A DNA stretch of 64,000 nt. It comes from Streptoalloteichus hindustanus. Its GTDB lineage: Bacteria; Actinomycetota; Actinomycetes; Mycobacteriales; Pseudonocardiaceae. Where the stretch lies: positions 434,001 to 498,000 of the forward strand of contig NZ_FQVN01000006.1 in assembly GCF_900129375.1 (NCBI RefSeq), written 5' to 3'. Below, piece after piece: positions 32,195 to 39,595 of the stretch (positions within the stretch are counted from its first letter, which is position 1; every line of letters starts with the position of its first letter). The notes beneath the pieces are model-generated. The model ran no database searches, was not told the DNA's origin, and saw nothing but the letters and a program-made list of their open reading frames with translations. The position numbers and the translations under genes are program-made.

Positions 32195-32917
32195 GTGGGT
32201 TCCCCTGACGATCCGGGCCGGTTGGTCCTCGCCGCCACGCCCCTCGGTGACTTCGGGGACGCCTCGCCCCGCCTGGTCGAGATGCTGGCCACCGCCGACG
32301 TGATCGCGGCCGAGGACACCCGGCACCTGCGCACCCTGACCGGTGTGCTGGGGGTGAACCCGACCGGGCGCGTGATCAGCTTCTACGACGCCGTCGAGGC
32401 GGCCAGGGTGCCCGGCCTGCTCGCCGCCCTGCGCTCGGGCTCGACCGTGCTGCTGGTCACCGACGCGGGCATGCCCAGCGTCTCCGACCCCGGATACCGG
32501 CTGGTGGCCGCGTGCGTGGCCGAGGACCTGCCCGTGACCTGCCTGCCAGGGCCGTCGGCCGTGCTCACCGCGTTGGCGGTGGCCGGCCTGCCGGGACGGC
32601 GGTTCTGCTTCGACGGCTTCCCGCCGCGCAAGTCGGGGCCGCGCCGCCGGTGGTTCGCCGCGTTGGCGGGAGAGACCAGGACCTGCGTGTTCTTCGAGTC
32701 GCCGCACCGGCTGGCGGAGAGCCTCGCCGACGCCGCGGCGGCGTTGGGAGGAGGGCGCGAAGCGGTGGTCTGCAAGGACCTGACGAAGCGCTACGAGGAC
32801 GTGCGCAGGGGCACCCTGGCCGAGCTGGCGGAGTGGGCGGCGGCGGGGGTGCGCGGCGAGTTCACGGTGGTGCTCGCCGGAGCCGGGGAACCGCCGGTCG
32901 CGGCGGCGCCGCGCTGA
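32195..32917 (+). CDS. rsmI: 16S rRNA (cytidine1402-2'-O)-methyltransferase
   Basis: 240 residues of the tetrapyrrole-methylase fold. LVLAATPLGDFGDAS, ADVIAAEDTRHLRTL, VTDAGMPSVSDPGYRLV, CLPGPSAVLTALAVAGLP and FFESPHRL are all typical RsmI blocks. The chain stops about 40 residues short of E. coli RsmI (286), so the small C-terminal domain is missing. It methylates the ribose of C1402 in the decoding centre, close to G1405. It has its own leaderless promoter. Confidence 0.92.
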   Translation: MGSPDDPGRLVLAATPLGDFGDASPRLVEMLATADVIAAEDTRHLRTLTGVLGVNPTGRVISFYDAVEAARVPGLLAALRSGSTVLLVTDAGMPSVSDPGYRLVAACVAEDLPVTCLPGPSAVLTALAVAGLPGRRFCFDGFPPRKSGPRRRWFAALAGETRTCVFFESPHRLAESLADAAAALGGGREAVVCKDLTKRYEDVRRGTLAELAEWAAAGVRGEFTVVLAGAGEPPVAAAPR

Positions 32918-32931
32918 GCTCGGTCTCACTG

Positions 32932-32950
32932 AGCTCGGTCTCACCGAGCT
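32932..32950 (+). terminator. Compact hairpin after rsmI
   Basis: AGCTCGGT-CTC-ACCGAGCT, an 8-bp perfect stem with a three-base loop, preceded by a direct repeat of GAGCTCGGTCTCAC. It starts 14 bases after the rsmI stop. Confidence 0.65.
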
Positions 32951-33104
32951 GGCCCACACGGCGCGCCGGGTGGAGGTCTGCGACGTCGGTGACGCCGGAG
33001 GAGTCGGTCGGCGGTGGGGAGGCGGGGGCGCGGACCGCGATGACCACGTGATCGCGGTCAGTCGCGTCCGCCGGTCCGTCCGCGGCGCGCTGCTGGCGCC
33101 CCGG

Positions 33105-33326
33105 TCACTTGTAGCGGTAGACGATGCGGCCGCGCGTCAGGTCGTAGGGCGACAGCTCGACGACGACGCGGTCCTCCAGCAGGATCCGGATGTAGTTCTT
33201 CCGCATCTTTCCGCTGATGTGGGCGAGGACGTGGTGCCCGTTCTGCAGCTCCACCCGGAACATCGCGTTGGGCAGTGCCTCGATCACCCGTCCCTCGACC
33301 TCGACGGACCCTTCCTTCTTTCCCAT
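33105..33326 (-). CDS. infA: Translation initiation factor IF-1, stand-alone copy
   Basis: 73 residues from the ATG at 33326 ([14 protein letters not shown]), an OB-fold through [22 protein letters not shown] to [11 protein letters not shown]-1 occupies the ribosomal A site during initiation, near C1402/G1405. In actinobacteria the housekeeping infA is followed by rpmJ-rpsM-rpsK; none of these is here. Substitutions such as [12 protein letters not shown] differ from the usual actinobacterial MRQHYIRILPEDR. It is therefore probably a second IF-1 paralogue, or a relocated sole copy. A 50-codon in-frame extension upstream is rejected. Confidence 0.92.
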   Translation of the reverse strand: MGKKEGSVEVEGRVIEALPNAMFRVELQNGHHVLAHISGKMRKNYIRILLEDRVVVELSPYDLTRGRIVYRYK

Positions 33327-33579
33327 TACCCGCCTTCTCCTTCCGTTGGCCCGGACGGGGTGGCCGCGTTTCGCGGCGCCGACTTCGTGGACTTCGGGCG
33401 CTGTGGGCCAAATCGCATTGTACCGGCAGGGGTCGGCGAACCGCGGTGGTTCTGTCGCCGGGTGTGATCCGTCCACCACGGCGCGCGGCGGACGGGGTGG
33501 CGGTCAGGTTCGGTGAGTGGGTCCGGCGGGTGGGTTCGGCGCGCCGGTCCCGTGCCGGGCGGCGCGCCGAACCCCGGGA

Positions 33580-34161
33580 TCACCCGGTGACGTCGGCCGC
33601 CTCGTCGTCGGCCCGCGACAGCTGGATGGCCTGCCGCCGGGCGAGCCGGTGCGTGCGGCGGATCTCCGCCTCCCGGAACCGGCGGTGGTCCTCGGCGGTC
33701 TCCGGCCGGACCGGCGGCACCGGCCGGGGCCGGCCCTCCGGGTCGATCGCCACGAACGTGAGGTAGGCGCTGGCGATGTGGTTCGCCGGGGTGGACTCGT
33801 TCCACCGCTCGGCCATCACCCGCACGCCGATCTCCATCGAGGTGCGCCCGGTCCAGTTCACCTGCGCGTGCGCGTGCACCAGGTCGCCGACCCTGGCCGG
33901 GACCAGGAAGGCCAGCTCGTCGACCGCGGCGGTGACCGCGGGACCGCCGCTGTGCCGCCCGGCCACGGCGGCCGCCGCGTCGTCGACCAGCTTCATCACC
34001 ACCCCGCCGTGGCCCGTGCCGTACAGGTTGGCGTCCTGCGCCGACATGATGTGCGACAACGTCGTGCGGGACGCCGACGCCGGCTTCGCCGCCGGAGTCG
34101 GGACGTCGTCCCCCCACCCGCTGTCCGCCCCGACGGGGGCGTCGAACGATCGCTGAGCCAT
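33580..34161 (-). CDS. Acyl-CoA thioesterase (hot-dog fold)
   Basis: 193 residues from the ATG at 34161. ANLYGTGHGGVVMKLVDDAAAAVAGRH (residues 45-71) and HAHAQVNWTGRTSMEIGVRV belong to the cytosolic acyl-CoA hydrolase (BFIT/YciA-like) hot-dog family, which cleaves acyl-CoA to free acid and CoA. IASAYLTFVAID closes the fold, followed by a charged C-terminal helix. Upstream on the same strand lies a cobalamin riboswitch with its own -10 box, so expression may drop with high vitamin B12. No B12 enzyme is adjacent. Confidence 0.88.
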   Translation of the reverse strand: MAQRSFDAPVGADSGWGDDVPTPAAKPASASRTTLSHIMSAQDANLYGTGHGGVVMKLVDDAAAAVAGRHSGGPAVTAAVDELAFLVPARVGDLVHAHAQVNWTGRTSMEIGVRVMAERWNESTPANHIASAYLTFVAIDPEGRPRPVPPVRPETAEDHRRFREAEIRRTHRLARRQAIQLSRADDEAADVTG

Positions 34162-34195
34162 GGCCTTGTCCTTCCCTCGCGTGTCCCTCGGCCAC

Positions 34196-34263
34196 GTCCG
34201 TGGCCCGCGTGGGGACGACGGGCGACCCACCTCGCGGCCCTCGGCCTCCCCCGGGCCACGGAC
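34196..34263 (-). promoter_or_regulatory. Possible expression platform: 12-bp inverted repeat after the riboswitch
   Basis: GTCCGTGGCCCG (34196-34207) pairs exactly with 34252-34263. It lies between the aptamer and the thioesterase start and could form a terminator or sequestering stem. A second stem (GCCCACG/CGTGGGC) sits near 34271-34287. Confidence 0.5.
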
Positions 34264-34285
34264 CACCACGCGCCCACGCGCGTGG

Positions 34286-34505
34286 GCCACTGGCAGGTCT
34301 TCGGACTCGCGGGCACGCCGACCGGCCCGCCCCCGCGGGGCGGGGACCCGGCGACGCCTACTGGCCGTCGCTTCCCAGGCGCCCGGCGGCGCCCAGTGCC
34401 TGATGACGGCGGTCGTTCCCGCTCACCGCTGCGGGGCAGTTCCGGACTCGCACCGGATTCCCTCTTACGACGCCCGGCGGAGGGCCGGGCGAACCAGTCG
34501 CGAGT
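34286..34505 (-). ncRNA. Cobalamin (B12) riboswitch
   Basis: Read on the minus strand, the order is GGGAATCCGGTGCGAGTCC, then GAACTGCCCCGCAGCGGTGA, and near the end GAGTCCGAAGACCTGCCAGT. These are the conserved core and B12-box elements of the AdoCbl aptamer. A TATGCT hexamer at 34510-34515 (minus) would start the RNA near 34505. The next gene downstream is the thioesterase at 34161. Riboswitches of this class usually control B12 transport, synthesis or B12-independent isozymes, so the target is unusual. Confidence 0.93.
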
Positions 34506-34509
34506 ACCA

Positions 34510-34515
34510 GCATAG
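34510..34515 (-). promoter_or_regulatory. -10 box TATGCT of the riboswitch transcript
   Basis: TATGCT on minus lies about five bases before the first riboswitch helix, showing that the leader has its own promoter and is not read-through from the binding-protein gene. Confidence 0.5.
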
Positions 34516-34607
34516 GCGGCGGACGGGCGTGAACCCCGGCGCCGACCAGGACGCGGAAGGGGCGGCCGACCTGTCGCCGACCGCCCCTCCGGAACCAAAA
34601 GACCTGG

Positions 34608-35579
34608 TCAGCAGCTCGTGCGGTAGAAGTACCTGCTGTTCTGGTCCATGGAGTCCCTGGTGATCGGAACCACCTCGACCTTGATCTCACTCTTGGCGGG
34701 CTTCTTCTGCGCGGCGGCCACCGCCTGCTGGACGCCCTGTCGGCCGATGCCGGCCGGATCCTGGGCGATCAGCGCCTGCACCGCGCCGTTGCGCAGGTCC
34801 TCGACCTGCTTCGGGCTCGCGTCGAAGCCCACCAGCTTCACCTGGCCGGTCCGCCCCGCGGCCCGCAGCGCGTTCGCCGCGCCCTCGGTGGTGTTGAGGT
34901 TCGTGGCGAAGATCCCGGCCAGGTCGGGGTTCTCGGTGAGCGCCTGCGCGACGACCTGCGCGGCCTTGGTCGGGTCGTTGTCCGTGTACTTCTTCGGCAG
35001 GTAGGTGATCTTCGAGTTGGCCGTGGTGACCTCGGCGAAGCCCTTCTCCCTGGCGTTGGTGCTCGAGGTGTCCAGCGTGGTGTCGAGCACCAGCACCTTG
35101 CCCTTGCCGTTGACGAGCTGGAGCAGGGTCTCCGCCGCCTTGCGCCCGCCCTGCACGTTGTCGGACGCCACCCTGGACGTCGACACGCCGCTGGCGAGGA
35201 CGGTGGTGTCCACCTCGACGACCTTCGTCCCGTTGCGGTCGAGGTCCTTCATCGGCGCGATGAGTCGGCGCTCGTCGGTCGGCGCGATGAGCACGGCGGC
35301 GGCCTTGGCCTTGCGGGCCTCCTCGACCAGCGGCAGCTGCAGGTCCGCGTCGAACTTGTCCGGCGCCTTGGCCACGAACTCGTAGCCGAGCGCCGCCGCC
35401 TCCTCCTTCGCCCCGCACTCCATCGAGACGTAGAACGGCTCGGCCTTCACACCGGGCAGGAAGTACAGCTTCGGCTTGCCGCCCTCGCTCCCCGTCTCGG
35501 AGCCGCCGCCGCACGCCGTCAGCATGCTCGCCGCGGCCACCGCCGCGGCCACCGCGTACGCCCGTCTACCCGCCGCCAT
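34608..35579 (-). CDS. Orphan sugar-type (RbsB-like) ABC substrate-binding lipoprotein
   Basis: 323 residues; the ATG at 35579 follows GAGGAGG. The signal peptide has a lipobox MLTAC (Cys23). The periplasmic-binding fold is type I: FYVSMECGAKEEAAALGYEF, AAAVLIAPTD, ATNLNTTEGAANALRAAG and KLVGFDASPKQVEDL. Relatives bind ribose, xylose or other sugars, or autoinducer-2. No permease or ATPase gene flanks it, so it is an orphan; it may serve a distant transporter or a sensor. Confidence 0.9.
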   Translation of the reverse strand: MAAGRRAYAVAAAVAAASMLTACGGGSETGSEGGKPKLYFLPGVKAEPFYVSMECGAKEEAAALGYEFVAKAPDKFDADLQLPLVEEARKAKAAAVLIAPTDERRLIAPMKDLDRNGTKVVEVDTTVLASGVSTSRVASDNVQGGRKAAETLLQLVNGKGKVLVLDTTLDTSSTNAREKGFAEVTTANSKITYLPKKYTDNDPTKAAQVVAQALTENPDLAGIFATNLNTTEGAANALRAAGRTGQVKLVGFDASPKQVEDLRNGAVQALIAQDPAGIGRQGVQQAVAAAQKKPAKSEIKVEVVPITRDSMDQNSRYFYRTSC

Positions 35580-35890
35580 TCCCGTACCTCCTCGTGCGCC
35601 GCGGTGTCCTGGACCGGGGGGACACCGCGCTGCCCCGGTGTCGGTGAGTCCGGACGGTGGGCGCGGACCCACTGTCCGGACACCGGACACGCGGGCGGGA
35701 TTCAACTCACGTCCCCGGCCGGAGTCAACGACCGACGTGCGTCCATGGTGGATCACGGACGGCGGTCGCCGGTGGTGAGCTCGGTCATGCCGGCGGGCGG
35801 CGCGCAGGTTGGGCGCGGTCACGGGGTTGGTGCGAGGTCGACTTCTCCCCGTGGGCCGGATCCCCGGTTTCACTGTCGGTGTAAGAAAAG
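35580..35890. other. 311-base interval upstream of the binding-protein gene
   Basis: Holds the binding-protein promoter on minus. It contains a hairpin (GCGGTGTCC/GGACACCGC near 35600-35627) and the near-palindrome at 35648-35681. No gene was found. Confidence 0.5.
35648..35681. repeat. Near-perfect 14-bp inverted repeat, possible operator
   Basis: GTCCGGACGGTGGG (35648-35661) and CCCACTGTCCGGAC (35668-35681) pair at 13 of 14 positions around a six-base spacer, 70 bases upstream of the sugar-binding lipoprotein start. This fits a repressor operator or an mRNA leader stem. Confidence 0.55.
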
Positions 35891-36925
35891 TCACCCGACG
35901 TCGGCGGTCGACCCCACCCCGGCGCACCATCGATCCACTGTGGACAGCATTGCGGCGGCGAGCTGTTCGGGCGCGGCCGACCGGCGGATGCCGTCTCTGG
36001 CCACTGTGGCCAGTTGGTCGTCCGTCAGACCCAGCGCGGAGCGGCAGAGCTCGTACTGCCCGGCGAGGCCGACCCCGAACAGCAGCGGGTCGTCGCTGGC
36101 GACCGCCACCGGAACCCCGGCGGCGAGCAGCGCGGCGATCGGGACCTCCGCCAGCTCGTGCACCCCCAGCGGCGGGTAGGAGGTCGGGCACACCTCCAAC
36201 GCGACCTGGCGGCTGGCGAGCAGGTCGAGCGTGGCGGGGTCGCGCGCCGCCGACGTGCCGTGGCCGATCCGGTCGGCGCCCAGCAGCTCCACGCACGCGC
36301 GGACGTGGTCCGGCCCGGTGAAGAACCCGGAGTGCGGCGTGCGCAGCAGGCCGGCGTCGCCGGCGATCCGGAAGGCGGGCGCGAAGTCGGCGGGACGCCC
36401 CCGCCGCTCGTCGTTGGACAACCCGAAGCCGACCACGCCCGCCCCGGCGTACTCGGCGGCCAGCCCGGCCAACCGCTCGGCGTGCTCCGGCGGCCGGGCC
36501 CAGCTCGACGTGACGATCACGCCGGTGGGCACGCTGGCCTCGGCGGCCCCGGCCAGCACGGCCTCCAGCGTCGCGCGCAGCCCGCCGAGCACGGGGGCGT
36601 AGGCGGTGGGGTCGACCTGGATCTCCAGCCAGCCGCAGCCGTCGGCCGCGTCGGCCGCCGCGGCCTCCACCACGACCCGCCGCACGTCGGCCGCGGTCCG
36701 GATCACCGCGCGGGCCGCGTCGTAGAGCTCCTGGAACCCGGCCCAGCCGTCCAGTCGGGAGCAGTCCAGCGAGGACGGCAGGCGCACCCCGTGCCGGGCG
36801 GCCAGCTCGACGAGGGTCTCCGGCCGCAGGGAGCCCGCGAGGTGGAGGTGGAGATGGGCCTTGGGCAGCGCGCGCAGGTCCCGCGCCGGCGCGGTCGGTG
36901 TCGTTCCCGCCGCCGTGTCGTCCAT
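35891..36925 (-). CDS. Adenosine deaminase family protein (adenosine or aminodeoxyfutalosine deaminase)
   Basis: 344 residues from the ATG at 36925, after GGAGGG. Metal-binding HLHLHLAGS near residue 26, SNDERRG, RIGHG and ASDDPLLFG are the deaminase motifs. GWLEIQVDPTAYAP and the HxHL(A)GS variant are closer to the Streptomyces group that includes aminodeoxyfutalosine deaminases of the menaquinone pathway than to classical Add. The reaction is hydrolytic removal of an amino group from an adenine nucleoside. No mqn or purine gene is adjacent, so the substrate stays open. Confidence 0.85.
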   Translation of the reverse strand: MDDTAAGTTPTAPARDLRALPKAHLHLHLAGSLRPETLVELAARHGVRLPSSLDCSRLDGWAGFQELYDAARAVIRTAADVRRVVVEAAAADAADGCGWLEIQVDPTAYAPVLGGLRATLEAVLAGAAEASVPTGVIVTSSWARPPEHAERLAGLAAEYAGAGVVGFGLSNDERRGRPADFAPAFRIAGDAGLLRTPHSGFFTGPDHVRACVELLGADRIGHGTSAARDPATLDLLASRQVALEVCPTSYPPLGVHELAEVPIAALLAAGVPVAVASDDPLLFGVGLAGQYELCRSALGLTDDQLATVARDGIRRSAAPEQLAAAMLSTVDRWCAGVGSTADVG

Positions 36926-37371
36926 CACGTTCCCTCCGGCGTCCGCGTCCCGCGCTGTGGAGCGGGCGTTCCGCCCCACCCTTCCCGCTTCCCGCCGGGC
37001 CCGGGCATCCCCCGAACCGGCGACGTCGCCCCACGCCTGCGACGTCCGTCACCCGCGTCTTGTTGGGCCATTCGCCAGCGCGGCACGGGGTCGGTTCCGA
37101 GCTCGGGCTCCCGCCTTCGAGATCCGATTCGCCCGCGTGGAGTAATGCGCGTCACAAAGGGGCGGAGCCGAATGGTGGGGACGGCGAAAGGGGCCGACTT
37201 GACGCAGAAGAAAGAAAGCGTCACGACCTGTGGTGAAAGAAATGCGAAGAGTGGCGGTTGGATCGTGACGGCGTGGGTCGGAATAAGGTGGGAAACTCCC
37301 GCCGCGAGAAGTGCGGACGATCCGGGGAAGACCAAGGGCCCCGGACGCCGAAGCGTCCGGGGCCCTGATGG
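36926..37371. other. 446-base gene-free interval upstream of the deaminase
   Basis: Contains the deaminase promoter (minus) and, at its right end, the tRNA terminator. The stretch 37140-37330 is markedly AT-rich for this genome. No supported ORF. Confidence 0.5.
37336..37365 (-). terminator. Terminator of the tRNA-Gly/Cys/Val cluster
   Basis: GGGCCCCGGACGC and its complement (37336-37348 with 37353-37365) form a 13-bp perfect stem with loop CGAA, just past the tRNA-Val 3' end. A nearly identical hairpin ends the tRNA-Val(CAC) gene at 39.4 kb. Confidence 0.85.
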
Positions 37372-37443
37372 TGGGCGATACTGGGATTGAACCAGTGACC
37401 TCTACCGTGTCAAGGTAGCGCTCTCCCACTGAGCTAATCGCCC
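37372..37443 (-). tRNA. tRNA-Val(GAC)
   Basis: On minus the acceptor stem is GGGCGAT/ATCGCCC, with D-loop TAGCTCAGTGGGAGAGC, anticodon stem-loop CTACC-TTGACAC-GGTAG (anticodon GAC) and T-arm GGTTCAATCC. CC, not CCA, follows the discriminator A. Confidence 0.95.
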
Positions 37444-37444
37444 G

Positions 37445-37516
37445 AGGCGGAGGCGGGAATCGAACCCGCGTACAGGGCTTTGCAGGCCCTTGCCTAAGCC
37501 ACTCGGCCACTCCGCC
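37445..37516 (-). tRNA. tRNA-Cys(GCA)
   Basis: Acceptor stem GGCGGAG/CTCCGCC, anticodon stem-loop AGGGC-CTGCAAA-GCCCT (anticodon GCA), T-arm CGGGTTCGATTCCCG and the U73 discriminator expected for cysteine. One base separates it from tRNA-Val, so the two are processed from one transcript. Confidence 0.95.
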
Positions 37517-37566
37517 GTTCCCCGGGCCTCCCCGGGGAGACCGGCCCGGTAGAGTGGGCCGCTCAG

Positions 37567-37639
37567 AGCGGACGACGGGACTCGAACCCGCGACCCTCAC
37601 CTTGGCAAGGTGATGCGCTACCAACTGCGCTACGTCCGC
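37567..37639 (-). tRNA. tRNA-Gly(GCC)
   Basis: Acceptor stem GCGGACG/CGTCCGC, anticodon stem-loop TCACC-TTGCCAA-GGTGA (anticodon GCC), T-arm CGGGTTCGAGTCCCG and discriminator U. First gene of the three-tRNA cluster. Confidence 0.95.
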
Positions 37640-37741
37640 ACGCTCCGGCTGGCTGTCCGTTCCGCTCCCGGTCGCCGGGGAGTTCCCCTGACTTCCGCTT
37701 CGCTTCCCGGCCCGTTCGCCGTGCTGCGAGCGAAACTTTAG

Positions 37742-37788
37742 CCGACGCTGCGAGCCGGGATCAAATCGGGGTCCCCTCGCAGCGTCGG
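37742..37788 (-). terminator. Hairpin downstream of ssgB
   Basis: CCGACGCTGCGAG (37742-37754) pairs perfectly with 37776-37788 across a 21-base loop, 15 bases beyond the ssgB stop. Confidence 0.6.
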
Positions 37789-37802
37789 GGCCGGGCGTTT
37801 CC

Positions 37803-38228
37803 TCAGGTCAGGTCGTTGGAGAGCAGGTGCGTGAGGGCCTCGTCGATGTCGACCCAGAGGTTCTCGTTGCCCGGCACCACGACGTCGTAGGTGCGGTCGA
37901 GGAACTCGGCGAGCTCCTGGGCCGATGCCTCGAAGACGGCGTGGCCGGACGGCGAGCTGAGCTCGATCACGACCACCTCGGGGTCGTCCACCGCCGGTCG
38001 GATCCGCACGTCGCCCTGACCGGCCTCGGCGATCAGGCCGTCGGCCAGCAGGTCGCGGGCGAACACCCACTCCACCCACCCGGCGCGGCCGGTGCGGAAC
38101 GCCGCGACGACGGCGTACGGGTCGCGGGTGTCGTAGCGGAGCTCCACCTGCACCGGAACGGCAGGGGTCCGAGGTGCCAGTAGGTCGAAAACCGCCGCAG
38201 AGCGGAGTGTCACGTGTTCGTTGCGCAT
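37803..38228 (-). CDS. ssgB: SsgA-family sporulation/cell division regulator (SsgB-like)
   Basis: 141 residues. VELRYDTRDPYAVVAAFRTG, VEWVFARDLLADGL, GQGDVRIRPA and LAEFLDRTYDVVVPGNE are the standard SsgA-like blocks. In Streptomyces SsgB recruits FtsZ to septum sites during sporulation-specific division; it is the member conserved across morphologically complex actinomycetes. Its presence supports a sporulating filamentous host. The ATG at 38228 is the only convincing start. Confidence 0.9.
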   Translation of the reverse strand: MRNEHVTLRSAAVFDLLAPRTPAVPVQVELRYDTRDPYAVVAAFRTGRAGWVEWVFARDLLADGLIAEAGQGDVRIRPAVDDPEVVVIELSSPSGHAVFEASAQELAEFLDRTYDVVVPGNENLWVDIDEALTHLLSNDLT

Positions 38229-38698
38229 TGTGATCGCCTTTCCTGCTCCTTCCCGGCCAGGAAACGACCGAGCCCCACAGTTGTGACGCGGATGTGGCGC
38301 TCAACGCTCGCTTGCGGCGCATAGATCACCCATACGGGTCAGCGATATTCCGCTGGGCGACGAGTGCGCTGCTGTGCGTGTTCAGGGTCCGCCGGCAATT
38401 CCGTTACCAGACCAGCGTGACCCCGACCACATCTGAACGCGAACGCTGCACGCGAGGAATCCCCGTGAGGTGGACCCCCGGTTGGGTCTCCCCGTGCTCG
38501 GTTCCCGGGTGGCCGAACAACCCGGCTTCGGGCAGCGACAACCACCGTACGCTGGAGGAACGGTGTGCCGGACGCGCTGTGAGCGCGGTCGCGCGTGACG
38601 GCGGTCGCCCCGCTGTCGCCCACGGCCCCCGTGTTGGAAGCTGTGGTCCCGCCCCCACCACGAGCCCGTCGCGAGCCACGGGAGGACGGTTCGGCGCC
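38229..38698. other. 470-base divergent intergenic region of ssgB and PGPGW gene
   Basis: Holds the ssgB promoter and the upstream region of the PGPGW gene. Small palindromes (ACCCATACGGGT near 38328) are present, but no factor-specific site was identified. The frame open on plus across it lacks start signals. Confidence 0.5.
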
Positions 38699-39307
38699 AT
38701 GCCCGAACGCCAGGACCAACAACCCGGCGACCGCCGGCATTCCCCGCCGCCGACCCGGCTGCCTCCCGGCGCGCGCCGGGGCGGAAACGGCGAACCGGAC
38801 GATGTGCTCGAAGAGGTCGCGGAACAGCTCGGCTTCCGGGACCGCCTCCGGCGCAACCCCGCCCTCCGGCTCGCGTACCGCGCCGGGGTCGGCGTGGCCG
38901 GCGGGCTCGTCCTCGCCGTCGGCGTCGTCGCCATCCCCTACCCGGGGCCGGGGTGGCTGATCGTCTTCGCCGGGCTGGCCATCCTCGCCACCGAGTTCCG
39001 CTGGGCCGCGCGGGTCCTGGGGCGCGCCCGCTCCCGGTACGACGCCTGGACCGGGTGGCTGCGCCGCCAGCGCCTCGCCACCCGGCTGCTCGTGGCCGGC
39101 GCCACCGGCGTCGTCGTGCTCGGCACCCTCTGGCTGCTGAACGTGTTCGGGCTGGTCGCGGGCCTGCTCCGGCTCGACCTGCCGTGGCTGGGCACCCCGA
39201 TTTCGTCTTTGCGGGGCTGGTCCTGTATGTTTCTCCTGCCGGCGGGGAACGGCGGGCGCGGGAGCGCCCTCATCCCGGTCGGGACAACAGAACACTCGGG
39301 CGATTAG
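38699..39307 (+). CDS. PGPGW-motif (TIGR02611) membrane protein, 3' end overlapping a tRNA
   Basis: 202 residues from the ATG at 38699 (GGAGGA 12 bases upstream). After a charged Pro-rich N-terminus, two helices flank IPYPGPGWLIVFAGLAILATEF, the PGPGW signature of TIGR02611. Another helix pair lies near 145-170. The last 40 residues (SLRGWSCMFLLPAGNGG onward) look unlike the family, and the stop codon lies 10 bases inside tRNA-Val(CAC). The native C-terminus may have been lost or run into tRNA promoter DNA. Function unknown. Confidence 0.78.
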   Translation: MPERQDQQPGDRRHSPPPTRLPPGARRGGNGEPDDVLEEVAEQLGFRDRLRRNPALRLAYRAGVGVAGGLVLAVGVVAIPYPGPGWLIVFAGLAILATEFRWAARVLGRARSRYDAWTGWLRRQRLATRLLVAGATGVVVLGTLWLLNVFGLVAGLLRLDLPWLGTPISSLRGWSCMFLLPAGNGGRGSALIPVGTTEHSGD

Positions 39308-39369
39308 CTCAGGGGGAGAGCGCTTCGTTCACACCGAAGAGGTCACTGGTTCGATCCCAGTATCGCCCA
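39298..39369 (+). tRNA. tRNA-Val(CAC)
   Basis: Acceptor GGGCGAT/ATCGCCC, anticodon stem-loop CTTCG-TTCACAC-CGAAG (anticodon CAC), T-arm GGTTCGATCC. Acceptor, D- and T-arms are nearly identical to tRNA-Val(GAC) at 37.4 kb in the opposite orientation. Confidence 0.95.
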
Positions 39370-39375
39370 CCCGAA

Positions 39376-39414
39376 GACCAAGGCCCCGGACGCGAAGCGT
39401 CCGGGGCCTTGGTC
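39376..39414 (+). terminator. Terminator of tRNA-Val(CAC)
   Basis: An 18-bp perfect stem (39376-39393 with 39397-39414) and loop GAA, starting seven bases after the tRNA. Confidence 0.9.
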
Positions 39415-39438
39415 GTGATGTTGGGGTCGTGATGTTGG
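39411..39438. repeat. Two tandem 14-bp repeats
   Basis: GGTCGTGATGTTGG occurs twice, back to back, straddling the terminator end. Confidence 0.8.
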
Positions 39439-39524
39439 GGGGCGAGCCCCCATACCCCCGCGGCGCGAGTTCCTCGCCCTGACGAGCGCTGGGCGCTTTT
39501 CCCTTTCACCAACGCACTTTCCCC

Positions 39525-39595
39525 GGGGCCGTGGGCTCCGCCACGGCTGTGGCTTCCCCTTGACGTGCTCGGGGCCGCGGGCTTCGCCGCGGCTG
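39525..39595. repeat. Two 25-bp hairpin repeats with compensatory changes
   Basis: Units at 39525-39549 and 39571-39595 match at 22 of 25 positions. Two differences are compensatory: GCCGTGG/CCACGGC in the first stem is GCCGCGG/CCGCGGC in the second. The third is in the loop (GCTCCG vs GCTTCG). Confidence 0.7.

Noticed and set aside
33327-33479. N-terminal extension of IF-1 by 51 residues
   Set aside because: IF-1 is 72-73 residues in virtually all bacteria and the extension has no ribosome site; the ATG at 33326 begins the conserved sequence.
39525-39595. The hairpin pair as a CRISPR repeat array
   Set aside because: Only two units, each self-complementary over its full length, spaced 21 bases apart with no further copies or cas genes.
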